Assembly: GCF_041146395.1 (NCBI RefSeq)
Contig: NC_090989.1
Location: forward strand, 171,151,501-171,215,500
Length of the DNA: 64,000 nucleotides
DNA from: Eulemur rufifrons
Lineage: Eukaryota > Chordata > Mammalia > Primates > Lemuridae
Direction: 5' to 3'
The notes below the pieces were generated by a model. It saw only the letters and a list, made by a program, of their open reading frames with translations. It was not told the origin of the DNA and searched no databases. A program made the position numbers and the translations under genes. This document shows, piece after piece, positions 48,412-59,855 of the stretch (positions are counted from its first letter, which is position 1; every line of letters starts with the position of its first letter).

Positions 48412-49758
48412 CTGGAAGACACATGCAGGGTTACAGGACAGCCAGGTACAGAGCCCGGGAAACCCTCTGGTCAGTACACCTCCCCACCCCCACGCCCGGG
48501 CGCCAGCTCACTGCCGTACCACCCTCCCTGCCAGCGCCCAGGACCACTGCTGCCACCTGTGAATCGGGAGCCGCCTTCCTCCGCACCCAGGTGGAACATT
48601 TTCTAACCCTAACCCTCTCCTTGTACACCCTAGACTGGCTTTAACCCCCTCAAAGGTGAAAACGTTTCCCGTGCTATACCTCGTAAGGTAATCAGTCTAC
48701 ACAGGGGTCCCCTGTAAGTGTTAGGGCCTGGTGCTTAATTACCCACCGGAGAGCCCAGGGAACAAAACACCTGCCCCATCAAGATGGAATCACAGAGGGT
48801 GGGCCGGCATGCCTCCACCCTGGGGAGGGCAACGGGATGGCTCTTCCCTCTGGAAGAAACCCTCTAGGACAGGCGGTCGGGGGCCGTGCTGCCCCCCACA
48901 CAGGCAGGGAGCACCCAGCTCGCCGGTTTACTGAGCCTGAAGGCCACGTCCTGACGGGGAAGCAAGCAGCGAGTGTCAGGCAGCGCCTCCGTTCCTGCCA
49001 GGGTTACGCTGGTGCACTGAGTCTTCCAGAAAGACTGAGGAATCCCTCAGACAACCCGAAGTGCAAAGAAGGTGCTCCCCTGCCAATCTAGCACTTCTGA
49101 TGACCACAAGCCGACTCTTTTTAATTGGAGGTTTAATAACCAGGAAAATCCCACTAGGTTACCGGGGTTGGGGTAGTTAACTACTCAAGCTGTCTACCCC
49201 AAACACTACCACAAATAGCAGTGCAGAAGAAAGCCCCCTTGACCAGCTGTGAGACTGGAAAAAGAACCTTGTCAAACCCCTCCCCAAACGCTGTCTCTCT
49301 CAGGACAGGTGCTCACACCAGCCCTGCACTCCACAGCCTCCAGCGAGGCTGGGACCTGTCCCCACCCCGGCTGGCCTCCGGCTCCAGGGCTGTGCCCTCT
49401 ACTCAAAGAGCAGCAGCTTCCCCAAGGTCGGGGGATGCTTGGAATCTGAAAACCATGCATCGTGGCTTATGGAAGCTAATACATGGATATAAATACAAGG
49501 CTTAGCTCCACAATTCCACTGAACATAATAACTGGATTTTAAAAAGTCACTAAAACCAGAGAATCCATTGAGAATAACCTTCAAATCTGAAAAACCTGCT
49601 CTGGGCAAACCCACATAATGGCATGATTTAGTGGTGTCCCACAGAGGCATGTGTGTCTCCTGTCTGAATCATCTCTACATGGAAAACTATCTCAAAAGAA
49701 CAATCAGGAGTGTGGCTTGTAGCAGTCTTGCACTAGAATACAGACAGCATCTCCGTAC

Positions 49759-50079
49759 CATTCACAGTGAGCCTGGCCTTGTGCGAGTAGGTGGAGCCAA
49801 AGTGATTGGTGATGACACACTGGTAGCGGCCCTCGTGTCCAAAGGTGACCTGACGAAGGTGCAGGATGGTGGTGTACTCCATGACTTCCCCGTCCTGTGC
49901 GCGGACGTGGGCAAAGTTCTCCATGTCAGCATTGGCCAGGACCTCGTTGTCCTTCTTCCAGGCGAAGGTCATGGGGGAGCTGCTGCTGCTGGCTGCCGAG
50001 CACATGAACCGGATGTCCTTGCCCATCACGGCCATGGTCGTTTCTGGCTGGGTGATGATCTGTGGCTTCGGGAAGTCGT
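49759..50079 (-). CDS. LRIG1: LRIG1 exon: first Ig domain
   Basis: A 321-base exon completes an Asp codon and encodes [20 protein letters not shown] through KARLTVN. Ig cysteines lie in RFMCSAAS and YQCVITN, the tryptophan in [10 protein letters not shown], and the HEGRYQC motif marks the F strand. It follows the LRR C-terminal cap directly. Acceptor TCTCCTCAG, donor GTACGG. Close match to human LRIG1 throughout. Confidence 0.95.
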
Positions 50080-50559
50080 CTGAGGAGAGAAGGGCCAACC
50101 TGTAAGGCTCCCTGAGCCCTGGTACACACAGGGACCAGCTGCTGTTCAGCTAACAAGGAACGGGGTCCAACACGGAGCAGGAAGCAGAGCTCACAGTCCC
50201 TGTGCATCCTCAGCCCCACAAGATGCCCTAAGAGTCGCAACCTGGGCATCTGGCTTCTTCCAGGTCTAAGTCCGTGAGTAGTGACCACCTCTGTGGTCAC
50301 ACTCCTTGATTAGAAATTCACCCACCAGTACTCAAGTATCAAACCAACCAGCCAGCAGTTCCCTTGAGAAAACTACAGTTGGCTTTGCCCGCTTACAGAG
50401 TCAGGTACCACCAGTCACGACCGCACAGACCTCACCCACAAACCTTACTCCAAAAGGAGGGGTGTGAAGCACTTCAGAATTTCACAATAAGGACTTCCAA
50501 AAATCTGCACCTCCGTTAAAAACATGAAAACCCCCACAAAAATGGTCAAAAATCTACTT

Positions 50560-52140
50560 TTTTGGAATTCTGGAAAAACCAAAGGCTTACAACAATCCAT
50601 GGAGTGTTGATTCAAGAAAATAGCTCTATCTCTGTGGGAGAAACAAAGAAATAAACGAGGAAAAATGAACAGAACCACAGAGACCTGTGGGATAGCATCA
50701 AGCATAACAGCATACAAAGAATGGAGGTCCCAAGGAAAAGAAGAAAGAAAAAGGAACAGAAAGACTATTTGAAAAAATAATGGCCCCAAATTTGATGCAA
50801 AACATGCATCCACACATCTAAGGAGCCTAATGAACTCCGAGTAAAATAAATTCAAAGATCCAGACCTGGACACACCACAGTCAAGCTATCAAATACCACA
50901 GACAAAGAACCTTGGAAACAGCAGAGGAGGAGCTACTCCTTACACCAGGGCATCCTCAGTAACATCAGCAGCCTCATCAGGAACCGCGCGGACCAGAAGG
51001 CAGCATGCACACACAGTCGAAGTACTGAAAGAAGAATTCTATGTCCAGCAAAATTACCCCTCAAAAATGAAGGAGAAAATTAAAATACTCCTGGATTTAA
51101 AAAAAAAAAAAACACAACAAAAAACCAAGAGAATTCATCCCTACCAGACCTATCCTACTAGAAATACTAAATGACTACATTGAAAAAACATCAGACAGTA
51201 ATTCAAATCCAAAGAAATTAAAAAACACCATTACAGGTAAGTACAAAAGGCAGTATGAATGTATTTTTGTTTGTCACTCTCTTCTGATTTAAAAAGCAAC
51301 TAAATAAAGCAACAATTATAAAACTGTCTATGGGCTTATGTTATATTAAGATGTCATGTGTATGACAATAACAACACAAATGAGGGAGAGTGGATCTTAA
51401 TGGGAGCAAACTTTTTGCATACTGTCACAGTTAACTTCATTATTTATTGGAACTAGATTACTTTAAGTTGCTAATTTTAATCTCGATAGCAAACACTAAG
51501 AAAATACTAAACATATATACATATGTATAGTAAAAGAAACAAGGGAATTAAAATGGCATACCAGAACATCTATTCATATAAAACTAATCAGTAATGGAGA
51601 AATAAAGAAACAAAAAGATAGAACACATAGAACAAAGAGCAAGCAGCAAACTCTACCTTATTATTAACTACATTAAAAGTAAGCAGATTAAACACTCCTA
51701 TTAAAAAGCAAGGATTGCCATAATAGATAAAAAACCATGAGCCAGCTATGTGCTGTCTATAGGAGACATTTTAGATGCAAATACACAAATAGTCACTAAA
51801 AAAGACCTAGACTGTCCACACTAATGACATATAAAAGAGACTTTAAGACAGAAGTTTTTAGTAGAAAGAATATTTTATAACATAGAAGGGTCCATCCATC
51901 AGGAAGATATAAAATTTATAAACATATATGCACCTAACAACTTCACAAAACATAAAATCTGACAGAATTGAAGAGAGAAATAGACAATGCAAAAATAATA
52001 GTTTGTAGACTTCAATATTCCACTTTCAATAACAGATAGAACTAGGCAGAAGATCAACAAGAAAAGAGAAGACTCAACACCACCGAACAGACAGACATAA
52101 CAGATATCGATGGAACACTTCACCTAACAGCAGCAAACAC
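50560..52140 (+). mobile_element. L1 or HAL1 fragment
   Basis: Sense sequence with TCAAGCTATCAAATACCACA, GAATTCTATGTCCAGCAAA and AAATGAAGGAGAAAATTAAA, followed by ATTAAACACTCCTATTAAA and AAAACCATGAGCCAGCTATG. These are typical of the ORF1/ORF2 region of old L1-like elements. It has no intact frame. Confidence 0.75.
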
Positions 52141-52144
52141 TCTT

Positions 52145-52700
52145 TTGAAGTGTACATGGGATTCTCCAACAAAGTTTTTGTGTATACAGGTATTTTCAAC
52201 TCTCTTGCATATATGCCTGGACGTGCCAATTGCTGGATCACGTATTAAGTTAACTGTGTTTAACACACTGACTGCCACACTGGAAAAAAAAATTTTTTTC
52301 CCTGGGGTCACAGTGTTTTATTATGAAAATAGAATAAAAACTTTGAAAACAAAATGATCCTTCCTAATTTAATGAAAAATTTGTTATTTTTTGTTGTTTT
52401 CTGTGCATGAGTCATATGCAACTTGAAAAATAGTTCACGTGGCTCAAGGTAAAGAGACATGTGAGTTACATATGCTTCATGAGGCCCCAGGCTCAAAACT
52501 ATCGTGAGTTAATTAAATACAACTCACCCAGCAGTTCATGTGTTAACTGAGGAACTGCCAGGACTGTTTTCCAAAGTGGCTGCACCATTTTACATGTCCA
52601 TGAGCAGTATGGAGGGTTCAGATTTCTCCCTATCCTCATCAACACTTGTTGTTATCTGACTTTTGGACTCCAGCTATCCTAGTGGGCATAAAGTGATTAT
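52145..52700 (-). mobile_element. Antisense L1 3' fragment split by a MITE
   Basis: Left part GCCAATTGCTGGATCACGTA and right part GAGGAACTGCCAGGACTGTT plus TTCCAAAGTGGCTGCACC are contiguous in an intact L1. The piggyBac-like insertion separates them exactly at TTAA. Confidence 0.85.
52260..52546. mobile_element. piggyBac-like MITE with TTAA target duplication
   Basis: A 279-base insert lies between TTAA at 52260-52263 and TTAA at 52543-52546. Its ends are imperfect inverted repeats: CACACTGACTGCC at the left, and CACATGAACTGCT when the right end is reverse-complemented (9 of 12 leading bases match). No coding capacity. The L1 sequence on both sides becomes continuous when the insert plus one TTAA is removed. 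TTAA duplication is the hallmark of piggyBac transposition. Mouse lemur is reported to have lineage-specific piggyBac families; membership here is inference. Confidence 0.78.
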
Positions 52701-54193
52701 GTTTCAGTTTTTTTAAAAAAGGAGTGGGAGACTCCCACAGAGCTTGAAACTCTGATCTCCTGCCACAGTTGTCATGATTCCCAGTAACACCTCATGGTGT
52801 TTTGGGGGAAGCCCAGCTAAAATGCAAGGGAGGAGTGAGAGAAGTGAAATAAACAAACTGTTGCAATCCAGAACATGCCAGGGCCACGGGCTAGGTAGAG
52901 CCTGTGAAAGTTCTACCTGGCTCATCCAAAGGGAGAGACTAGCCTATGGCAGGGAAAGGGGGGGAAGCGGCAGGAAGCTTAATTTTAGGGAGCTCTATTA
53001 ATAATTTAATTGCTCATCAAGTGATGAGCAATGTTACACAGCCATTTTGTGCCTAGAGAGTAGTGCTATGCACAGCCTTAGATTCCACACGGAAGGCCCC
53101 ACAAGACTGATCAGTAAGGAAAGCTCACTTTGGTAGGCTGCTGCCATGTGCGCAGTATGTTTAAGACTGCTCCCTGGTCTGGATCCAGAGAAGGTTCTGG
53201 AAGCCTGCTTTCAGAAGTGGTGGGGGTGGATGTGTGGAAGTAGGACACTTGGATCTTGTCTCCAGCAGGCTGACTGGCTATTGCTATGGCCAAAAAGTAG
53301 GACGCAGATGTGACCCACAGGGATCCCCGTACCACCAGGTGAGCCCCTGGTGAAGAGCACCACAGTGGGGATCCCGAGCCTCAGGGGCGACTGGAGAGGA
53401 CAAAGGCCAGAGGGACCCGCACCTGCCCCACCGTTCCAGTCCAGCCTGGGACTCCCACTTCCCTCCTGCTTAGAGCAAAACCAGACTCAGCTCAAAACTC
53501 AGCTCCAAGAACAAGAATTTTCATGGATAATGTACAAGAGTATAATTGTAATATCTTGGCATCCTTGTATCACTATTATCAAAAACGCTTCTATGGTGAA
53601 TTTGAGAATAGTGCAAGACTCTGGCCATCATACCACCTAAAAAAGTTATTTCCTAAATTCTCCTGAATATCTACTACTAAAATGTTCTTGCTTTTAAATC
53701 TTTTGAGAATGCATCTAATTTACATTGGACTGTGACAGTAGCATTAACCTGATTTATAAACAAATTATATGGAGTGCAAGACAATCATTAAATATGTTCA
53801 AGATGATCTAGGTTCAGTATTATACTATCTAGCTCCTAACATCCAACTCCTTTAGTAGACCTACTGAGAGAAAGGGAGAGAAACTTAAAATTCCAGGGTT
53901 TAGAAACACTCATTCTTCCAAATTTTTTCATTATCATTTATGATTCAGAATGTACATAATGGAGTTCTCTTATTGTGATTAAGTAGCTTCTACTGGACCT
54001 TACCCTCCCACAGATAACCAAAAAAATAAAATGATCTGGAGATAGCTTGAAGGTACTCCCACTGGCCAAAGATGGAACTATTTGAGTCTCTACAATAATG
54101 ACAATAAATAATGAATCAACCACCCCCCCCCCCCAAAAAAAAACTCAGCTCATTCTTTGATCACATCTTCCTGGCCGTAAGCTAGTTAGTGAG

Positions 54194-54196
<3 letters not shown>

Positions 54197-54229
<33 letters not shown>
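54197..54229. repeat. (GT)n microsatellite
   Basis: About 16 GT units in an LRIG1 intron. Confidence 0.95.
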
Positions 54230-54230
<1 letters not shown>

Positions 54231-54818
54231 CTGTTCAGCATTTTCTATGCTCTTTCTGTGCAACCAAACTTGGATCCTGACTACCCCTGCTGCAAAAGAC
54301 AGCCAGATCTACGTTCCAACAATCAGAAGGCAAAAAGAATTTAAAGTTGCAAGTGCAGATTTCAGTGGCTTGGAGAAATAGCAAGAGTGCAAGGCTACAT
54401 GAAGGAATTATTTTTACTATAGCAACTGTTCTCCTGAGACTTGTTCTTCCTGCATTTAACCTTTCATTCTTGGGGTTGGAAAGAAACACACATTAAAACC
54501 CCAGCCTCATACACTGAGTAAGTTCACAGCTAAATCCAGGCACCAGAGCCCTTTGGAAACACAGAACTATCTTCCTGTAACTGACTTTTCTGATTTGTAA
54601 TTGAACCAACTCATATTCCTTTCTGATTAAATGCACGTACTCCGAGAACCACATAATGAGGCAACTGTACGGTAAATACTGTGTGTGGTTTCACTGGGAA
54701 ATAAATCGCATCCAGCAGCTGATCTGGGGGTTACTCTGATCACAGGAATTACTCCCATACTGAAGAGTTCCTCTGGGCCCTGCATGAGGAAAAGAAAAAG
54801 TCACAGAGTTGGTCTTAC

Positions 54819-54982
54819 CACACACGAAACTCTCCGGCGACACAGAGAAAATGCTCTGGCCCTTCAGTGATTCTGGGTGGGCACAGGTGGCTGTCACGAA
54901 GGCTTGCAGCATCCTGCCCGTTAACCATGGGGGCAGCCACTTCAGCTGACAGTCACACAGGAAGCTATCACTGCTGATATGG
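54819..54982 (-). CDS. LRIG1: LRIG1 exon: LRR C-terminal cap (LRRCT)
   Basis: A 164-base exon encodes [20 protein letters not shown], then [20 protein letters not shown] and [14 protein letters not shown]. The CDCxLxWLxxWL opening, the ATCAHP cysteine and the closing FVC are the four-cysteine pattern of an LRRCT domain, which caps the hydrophobic end of the LRR solenoid. Acceptor TTTTTCTTTCAG, donor GTAAGA. Confidence 0.95.
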
Positions 54983-57900
54983 CTGAAAGAAAAAGAAAGG
55001 CGGATGCTTGAAGTGTGACCGCAAAGGAGGGCCACTCCCTTAGTATCTGGAAGGACTGATCGCCTCGGATCAGCTTCTCAGGTTAACACCAACAAGCCGG
55101 AGGGGGAACGGTCTTCCTCACAGTTCTCCGTGACCCAGAGCAGTGTGCATAACCCACCTGGAGATTTTGATAAAATGCAGTTTCTGGCTCCGTCAGGAGT
55201 GGAGCCCAGGATGCTGGTACTGCTGGTCCAACGACCACACCTGGAGTAGCACAAACCTGGAGTTTACCTGTTCTAAGGCAAACACTTGTTCCCATGTGAC
55301 CCTGGGGACACCTTTAATCTTTCCTGGCCTCTGATACCTCCAACAGTGGTAAGCCACCACTGTCCCTTCTCTGGTTTTTCCCCACTTTCCTGATAAGCTA
55401 CTTAGAGTTTCCAAATTCAGCCTGGATTTAAATTCCGTAACAAGTTCTGAAAAGGGCTCTTTTCCTATGTGGCTGTTATTTTTCGATTTGGCAAAGCTGA
55501 GTGTTTTCTTACTTCCAAATGTAAGCCTCGCCAACATGCTGCCCTCGTGTTTGTGTATTTATCTCGGCACCAGCGTTATTCGGGAGGCCAGCAGAATTCG
55601 GCTCCGCTCCCTAAATAGTGCTTCTTAGTTAATTGCCACTGCCCAGGGAGCATGAGAATGCACAACTTTGGTTTTGTGAGGCTCCAACCAAAACAGACAG
55701 TATTTTCTTTTTCATTTCTCAGCAACTGTGGATAAGCTTTTTATTAAACAGAAATCGGAATCACCATCTCAGTGGACATTCCTTCCTGTGGAGTCACTTG
55801 AAGCTAAGTCAACCAGAGAATCTAGCTGCCCTGTTTCTGGAAGACCCCAAGGTTATGAGCTGAAGAATGACGGCTGGCACACGACAAGGGGAAGACCCAA
55901 GAAACAGCAGGCTTCCCTGTAACGAACTGTCTCTGGTACACAGTGACGAAAATGAGACGCAGGTATGCTTAGAAATTTCACAAAACCATCACACAGGCCA
56001 ATGGCACAGCAATGGCCTCCTCCTCCACTCACCACTGTCCTCAGACATTGACAAAGCAACCCAGTGGACTGACTTCTTGTTTTCTTCTGTTTCACTCTGG
56101 CCTTCTAATGAGCAGAGAAGCTGTGAAACTAGTGAACAGCAAGGATGAATGAAATTTAAGCCAGATACCCCCAAGCTGACTACATTAAGTAAACTCTGCT
56201 CTTTCCTCCTCTTCTTCCTCTCCCTGTTCCCAGATGATTTGGCATTTTATTAAAATAATTCTGGAAAGTGATTTTCCAAAGACTGAACCAGTATCTCAAA
56301 AGCATTATAACTGGGATGCTGACCTGTAATAGACCTTAAAATCGGCATGAGACTTTGTATTGTTATGTGATGGGCAGGTAGTATTCTGCTGAGAGATACC
56401 TGGAGGGCTGTCCCCTTACTCTAGGTGGCAGAAGGGCCCTCGCGGCCAACCAGGAGAAAATGGCCGACTCTCAGGCAGCACGCGGGGAGGGAGCTTCCGG
56501 GAAGGTGCTCTGTGCGGTGGTTGGGGAGGCTGCGCCAGGCACCAGGGAACCCATCAGCCTCCCACTCAGAGCACCTCCAGCTCCCCATCAAGAGGGCATT
56601 TCCACACAGTCAAGCAGAACAGCTTGGATGCTACATAAACGCCTAGAGGAAGATGCTGGGCCACCACTGTGAGACTTTCGGCACTTACATGGAGGCCAGC
56701 GACATATTTAGTTTGAGCCACGGGAACAAATTGGGGAAAACAAATTTGACATTTGTCCTTGATCAGACATGTGGGTGGAAAGGGTTAAGCCTCATAGCAC
56801 ACATTCAGTGGATTTGTGGAGCTTAGCACCTTTGAGGATTTCTTGCCTCCTCCACAATGAAACCCACCTCAGAGAGGAGACCAGACCCCAGAAACACAGC
56901 TGGTACTTGGGGTGGAAAGAGGGTGTTCCTAAAGGACAGATGGAAAGGGACTGTAGCCAGACAGCAGTGAGGACACTGACCCCCAGACATACACACGTTA
57001 CCATAAAAACAAAGGCTGGTGGGCAGACTGGACGCGGGGGCCGTGGGCAGCGCCAGGCCCTGCACGCACGGCTGCTGCTCTTCCTTCACTGCGGAAAGCG
57101 CAGCCTCGTCAACTGCCGACAGGCACTGCCCGCTGTGGCTCCCGCTTCCAGCCATCCCAATCTTCGCTGGCTCACATGGTCCGTTTCCATGATTCCAACT
57201 CAAAGTGTGTTTCTAATCATTGCTTGTGGAAATTTACCCAGAGGATGACTAAGTGCACAGTACAACCTGCCTTGATCCGATGGGGAAGAAAATGACCAAG
57301 CGGAATTAACCGTTTCTCCCATCAGAGGACTGGGCCCAGGGCCAGCCCCAGCTGGGTACGTGCAGCGGCTGATGGGAAACCCGGGCGGGGAACCCAGGCT
57401 GAGCCTCCAGAACCATGCAGAGGCCACTCGGGGGTGGGGGGCAAGCTTCGTGGAAGGGTCCAATTCTTCCCAGCTAGAAAATGGTCTCGTAAGAGGCCGT
57501 AAGGAAAATCTTTCTCCCCCTCCTTCCATTAAAATACCGTCTTCCCATTTTATCAGATATTTTTATTCCCAACATTATATTTGAAATTTTCAAAGACAGG
57601 GAAGTTGAAAGAACTGTACAGGAACACTCACAAACCCACCACTTGTCTTTCGCAATTAATGTTTTTCTCTACTTGCTTTATCACGTATCCATCTGGCCTT
57701 CTGAAGTGGTCTGGAATCATTTCCTCCCTTCCCTGGAAGGGGAGCCCTGGAATCCCTTCTTCACAGTGCAAACTACCCAGACAGACAAAAGCAGAACTGC
57801 TGAGGCTGAAGGAGGGGTGGCGCAGACCAGAGCAGCTGCTCGCAGAGCCCTGAGGCTCCACTGAACCTGCCGCAACCCCCGTTCTAGGATCCAGCCCTTC

Positions 57901-58922
57901 TAAGGCAGGCCACCTGCTTGGCAGGCCTGAGTCTCACAGCCAGCCACGTCATGAGGCAAGCGTCCAGACCACGTCATTCAGAGAACACCACCCGGCCCAC
58001 CCAGGTCCTCAGCTACGGGGACTGCACCCCATTTCCCCATTCCTACCCTCCCTGCCCAATTGAGGGTCCACCAGGAGTGGCCTCAGCATGGGGATAAAGT
58101 CAGTGCACAAAGATGACCATCCTCTGGCCTCTGCCATTTTGACAGCACATCTAGAAACCAAAAGTTACACTATTAGGGAACTGATAATAGAACTTGCTGC
58201 AGAATCAGATTCATGTATAGGAAAAAGAAAGGAAACACAGGTGTTGCTACCTACATACCTAGACTAGCTCCTCTACCAGGGACTAGGATACAGGTAGGCT
58301 CTTCCAACCCCTGTTACCCAAGAGCCCCCGGTTAGTGTCCATGGCGGCAGCGCTACCTGTTCCAAGGGCCTTGCAGAGGGTGTGGGCTGGGCGCCCCACA
58401 CACTGAGCACCCGTGGCCTCCACCTCACTCACTGCCCTTCAAAGCAGCCCCTCCCAATGCAGGGCCTTCACTTTAGGCAAACTCAAAAGATGAAAACTTG
58501 TCCTTGACCTAACGAAAGGGATGATTATCCACTTTCAAGCGGAGAGTTTATTTCACATTATCTACAACAGTGGTTAACAAATTACCTGTTTTTGTCACTA
58601 TGAATTTATGGGCACACAGCCACACCTGCTTGTTTATTATTTATGGTTGCTTTCTACTACACCACTGCAGTTGAGTAATCATGACAGAAACCCTGTGGCC
58701 TACAAAGTCCAAAATCTTTACTGTGACCCTTTAAAAAGATGTTTGCTGACTCCTGAACCAGAATAAGCCCCATAGGGCATTTTTTTTTTTTTAAGGATAA
58801 CACTTACATACGCCTATAAACGATCACAGGCCTTACATAAAGTGAGAATAATGCAATTACAGGTGTTTCTTACTCAAAGTCTCTACTCATGTTAGCCAAA
58901 GCCATGGAATCCAGGTACTTAC
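54983..58922 (-). other. LRIG1: LRIG1 intron (3.9 kb)
   Basis: Between an LRR exon and the LRRCT exon. A MER5A-like hAT element lies at about 58567-58757. The remainder is mostly unassigned single-copy-looking sequence. Open frames within it show no recognisable domain. Confidence 0.85.
58567..58757 (+). mobile_element. MER5A-like hAT element
   Basis: CAGTGGTTAACAAATTACC, ACACAGCCACACCTGCTTG, CACTGCAGTTGAGTAATCAT and AAAGATGTTTGCTGACTCCT follow the MER5A consensus in order from end to end. Confidence 0.82.
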
Positions 58923-58994
58923 AGCTCCTTAAGATTCTTCATCTTCACAAAGGCATCAAGCTGGACAGACCTGATTGCATTCTCTCCAAGGTTC
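58923..58994 (-). CDS. LRIG1: LRIG1 exon: last leucine-rich repeat
   Basis: A 72-base exon, the unit size of one 24-residue LRR, encodes [20 protein letters not shown] then LKEL with leucine codons split at both ends. LxLxxNxI spacing is intact. Human has NLGGNAIRSVQFDAF here as I remember it. Acceptor CTCTTTCAG, donor GTAAGT. One-repeat-per-exon with phase 2/2 splitting is typical of LRIG genes. Confidence 0.94.
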
Positions 58995-59783
58995 CTGAAA
59001 GAGAGCACAATTACTTAGAGAAACCCTAGGTACAACGTAGGACAGCCCTGGTTTCACGGATGACCCACAGGCACTAGCCAGAGCTGGGTCCCCACTCCAC
59101 TGCAGGTGGCTGTTGTTTCCTACACGTTGACACAAACCCAGGGAACGACTCTGGAACCAACCCAGCCTTAAGGACAGCATCAAAGCTAGGCTGGGGGCTG
59201 CTCAGCAAGTCAACAAGCAGAACCTCTGCAGCAGAATTAAGGTCATACTTGATTCAAAGAGGAAATAAACTAAGAATCACATACTAGAGGCATCTGCCCC
59301 AGATGGCAACAACGTGGAGATCTCAGGGCTGGCTCCCCATCCTCCCAGGGCCTCAGGAGCGAGCACACCAGTAGGAAAGCTCCCCGCGAGCCCAGTGTGT
59401 GCGTGGCGTTGTTAAGCTGCTTTTGTGGGGCTGGCAGGCTTGCCGGGATGAAGTGCCCAGTGGAAATGGCCGTGAGACCAGGGGCCCAGGAAGGAGCCCG
59501 GTGCAGTGGTGAGGCAGCACGGCGGGAGGGAGGAAGGTATTTATCCACATACCAGTTGTATTAATTGGGAACACACTAACTGGCCATATGTTCTGTAACT
59601 GTTCCTGGCATAGGCAAAATAAAGGCCAAAGTTGAAGCTGACTTATAATGAGAAGGAAGCAGCTGGCCTTTCCAAATAGCCTGTTTCTCGGTTTACAAAG
59701 ATGCGATTAAATTGCTAGCAGACTTCCCCGGCAGTCGCGTTTGGCAGGCCTGCATGTCAGGCGGGGTCTGGCAAGATACTCAC
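58995..59783 (-). other. LRIG1: LRIG1 intron (0.8 kb)
   Basis: Between two LRR exons. No repeat family or other gene recognised. Confidence 0.85.
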
Positions 59784-59855
59784 AGGTGCTCCAGGCCTTC
59801 CAGCCCCGAGAATGCTCGCTTAGCCACGGACTTGATCTTATTTCCAAACAGAGTA
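59784..59855 (-). CDS. LRIG1: LRIG1 exon: penultimate leucine-rich repeat
   Basis: A 72-base exon encodes [20 protein letters not shown] then LEH and a split leucine, as I remember the human sequence at this repeat. It keeps the LRR pattern LxxNxIxxVxxxAFxGLxxLxxL. Acceptor CTACAG, donor GTGAGT. The first base completes a leucine codon whose first two bases come from an exon beyond the window. Confidence 0.94.

Larger units (their letters stand above)
50080..54818 (-). other. LRIG1: LRIG1 intron (4.7 kb) with L1 and piggyBac-like insertions
   Basis: From the LRRCT exon donor to the first Ig exon acceptor. It carries a + oriented L1 fragment (about 50.56-52.14 kb), an opposite L1 3' fragment (52.15-52.70 kb) split by a TTAA-flanked MITE, a GT microsatellite (54197-54229) and a C14/A9 run near 54123. 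About 52.73-53.6 kb is unassigned. Confidence 0.85.

Noticed and set aside
48602..48616. CTAACCCTAACCCT, telomere-like
   Set aside because: Only two repeat units; chance level.
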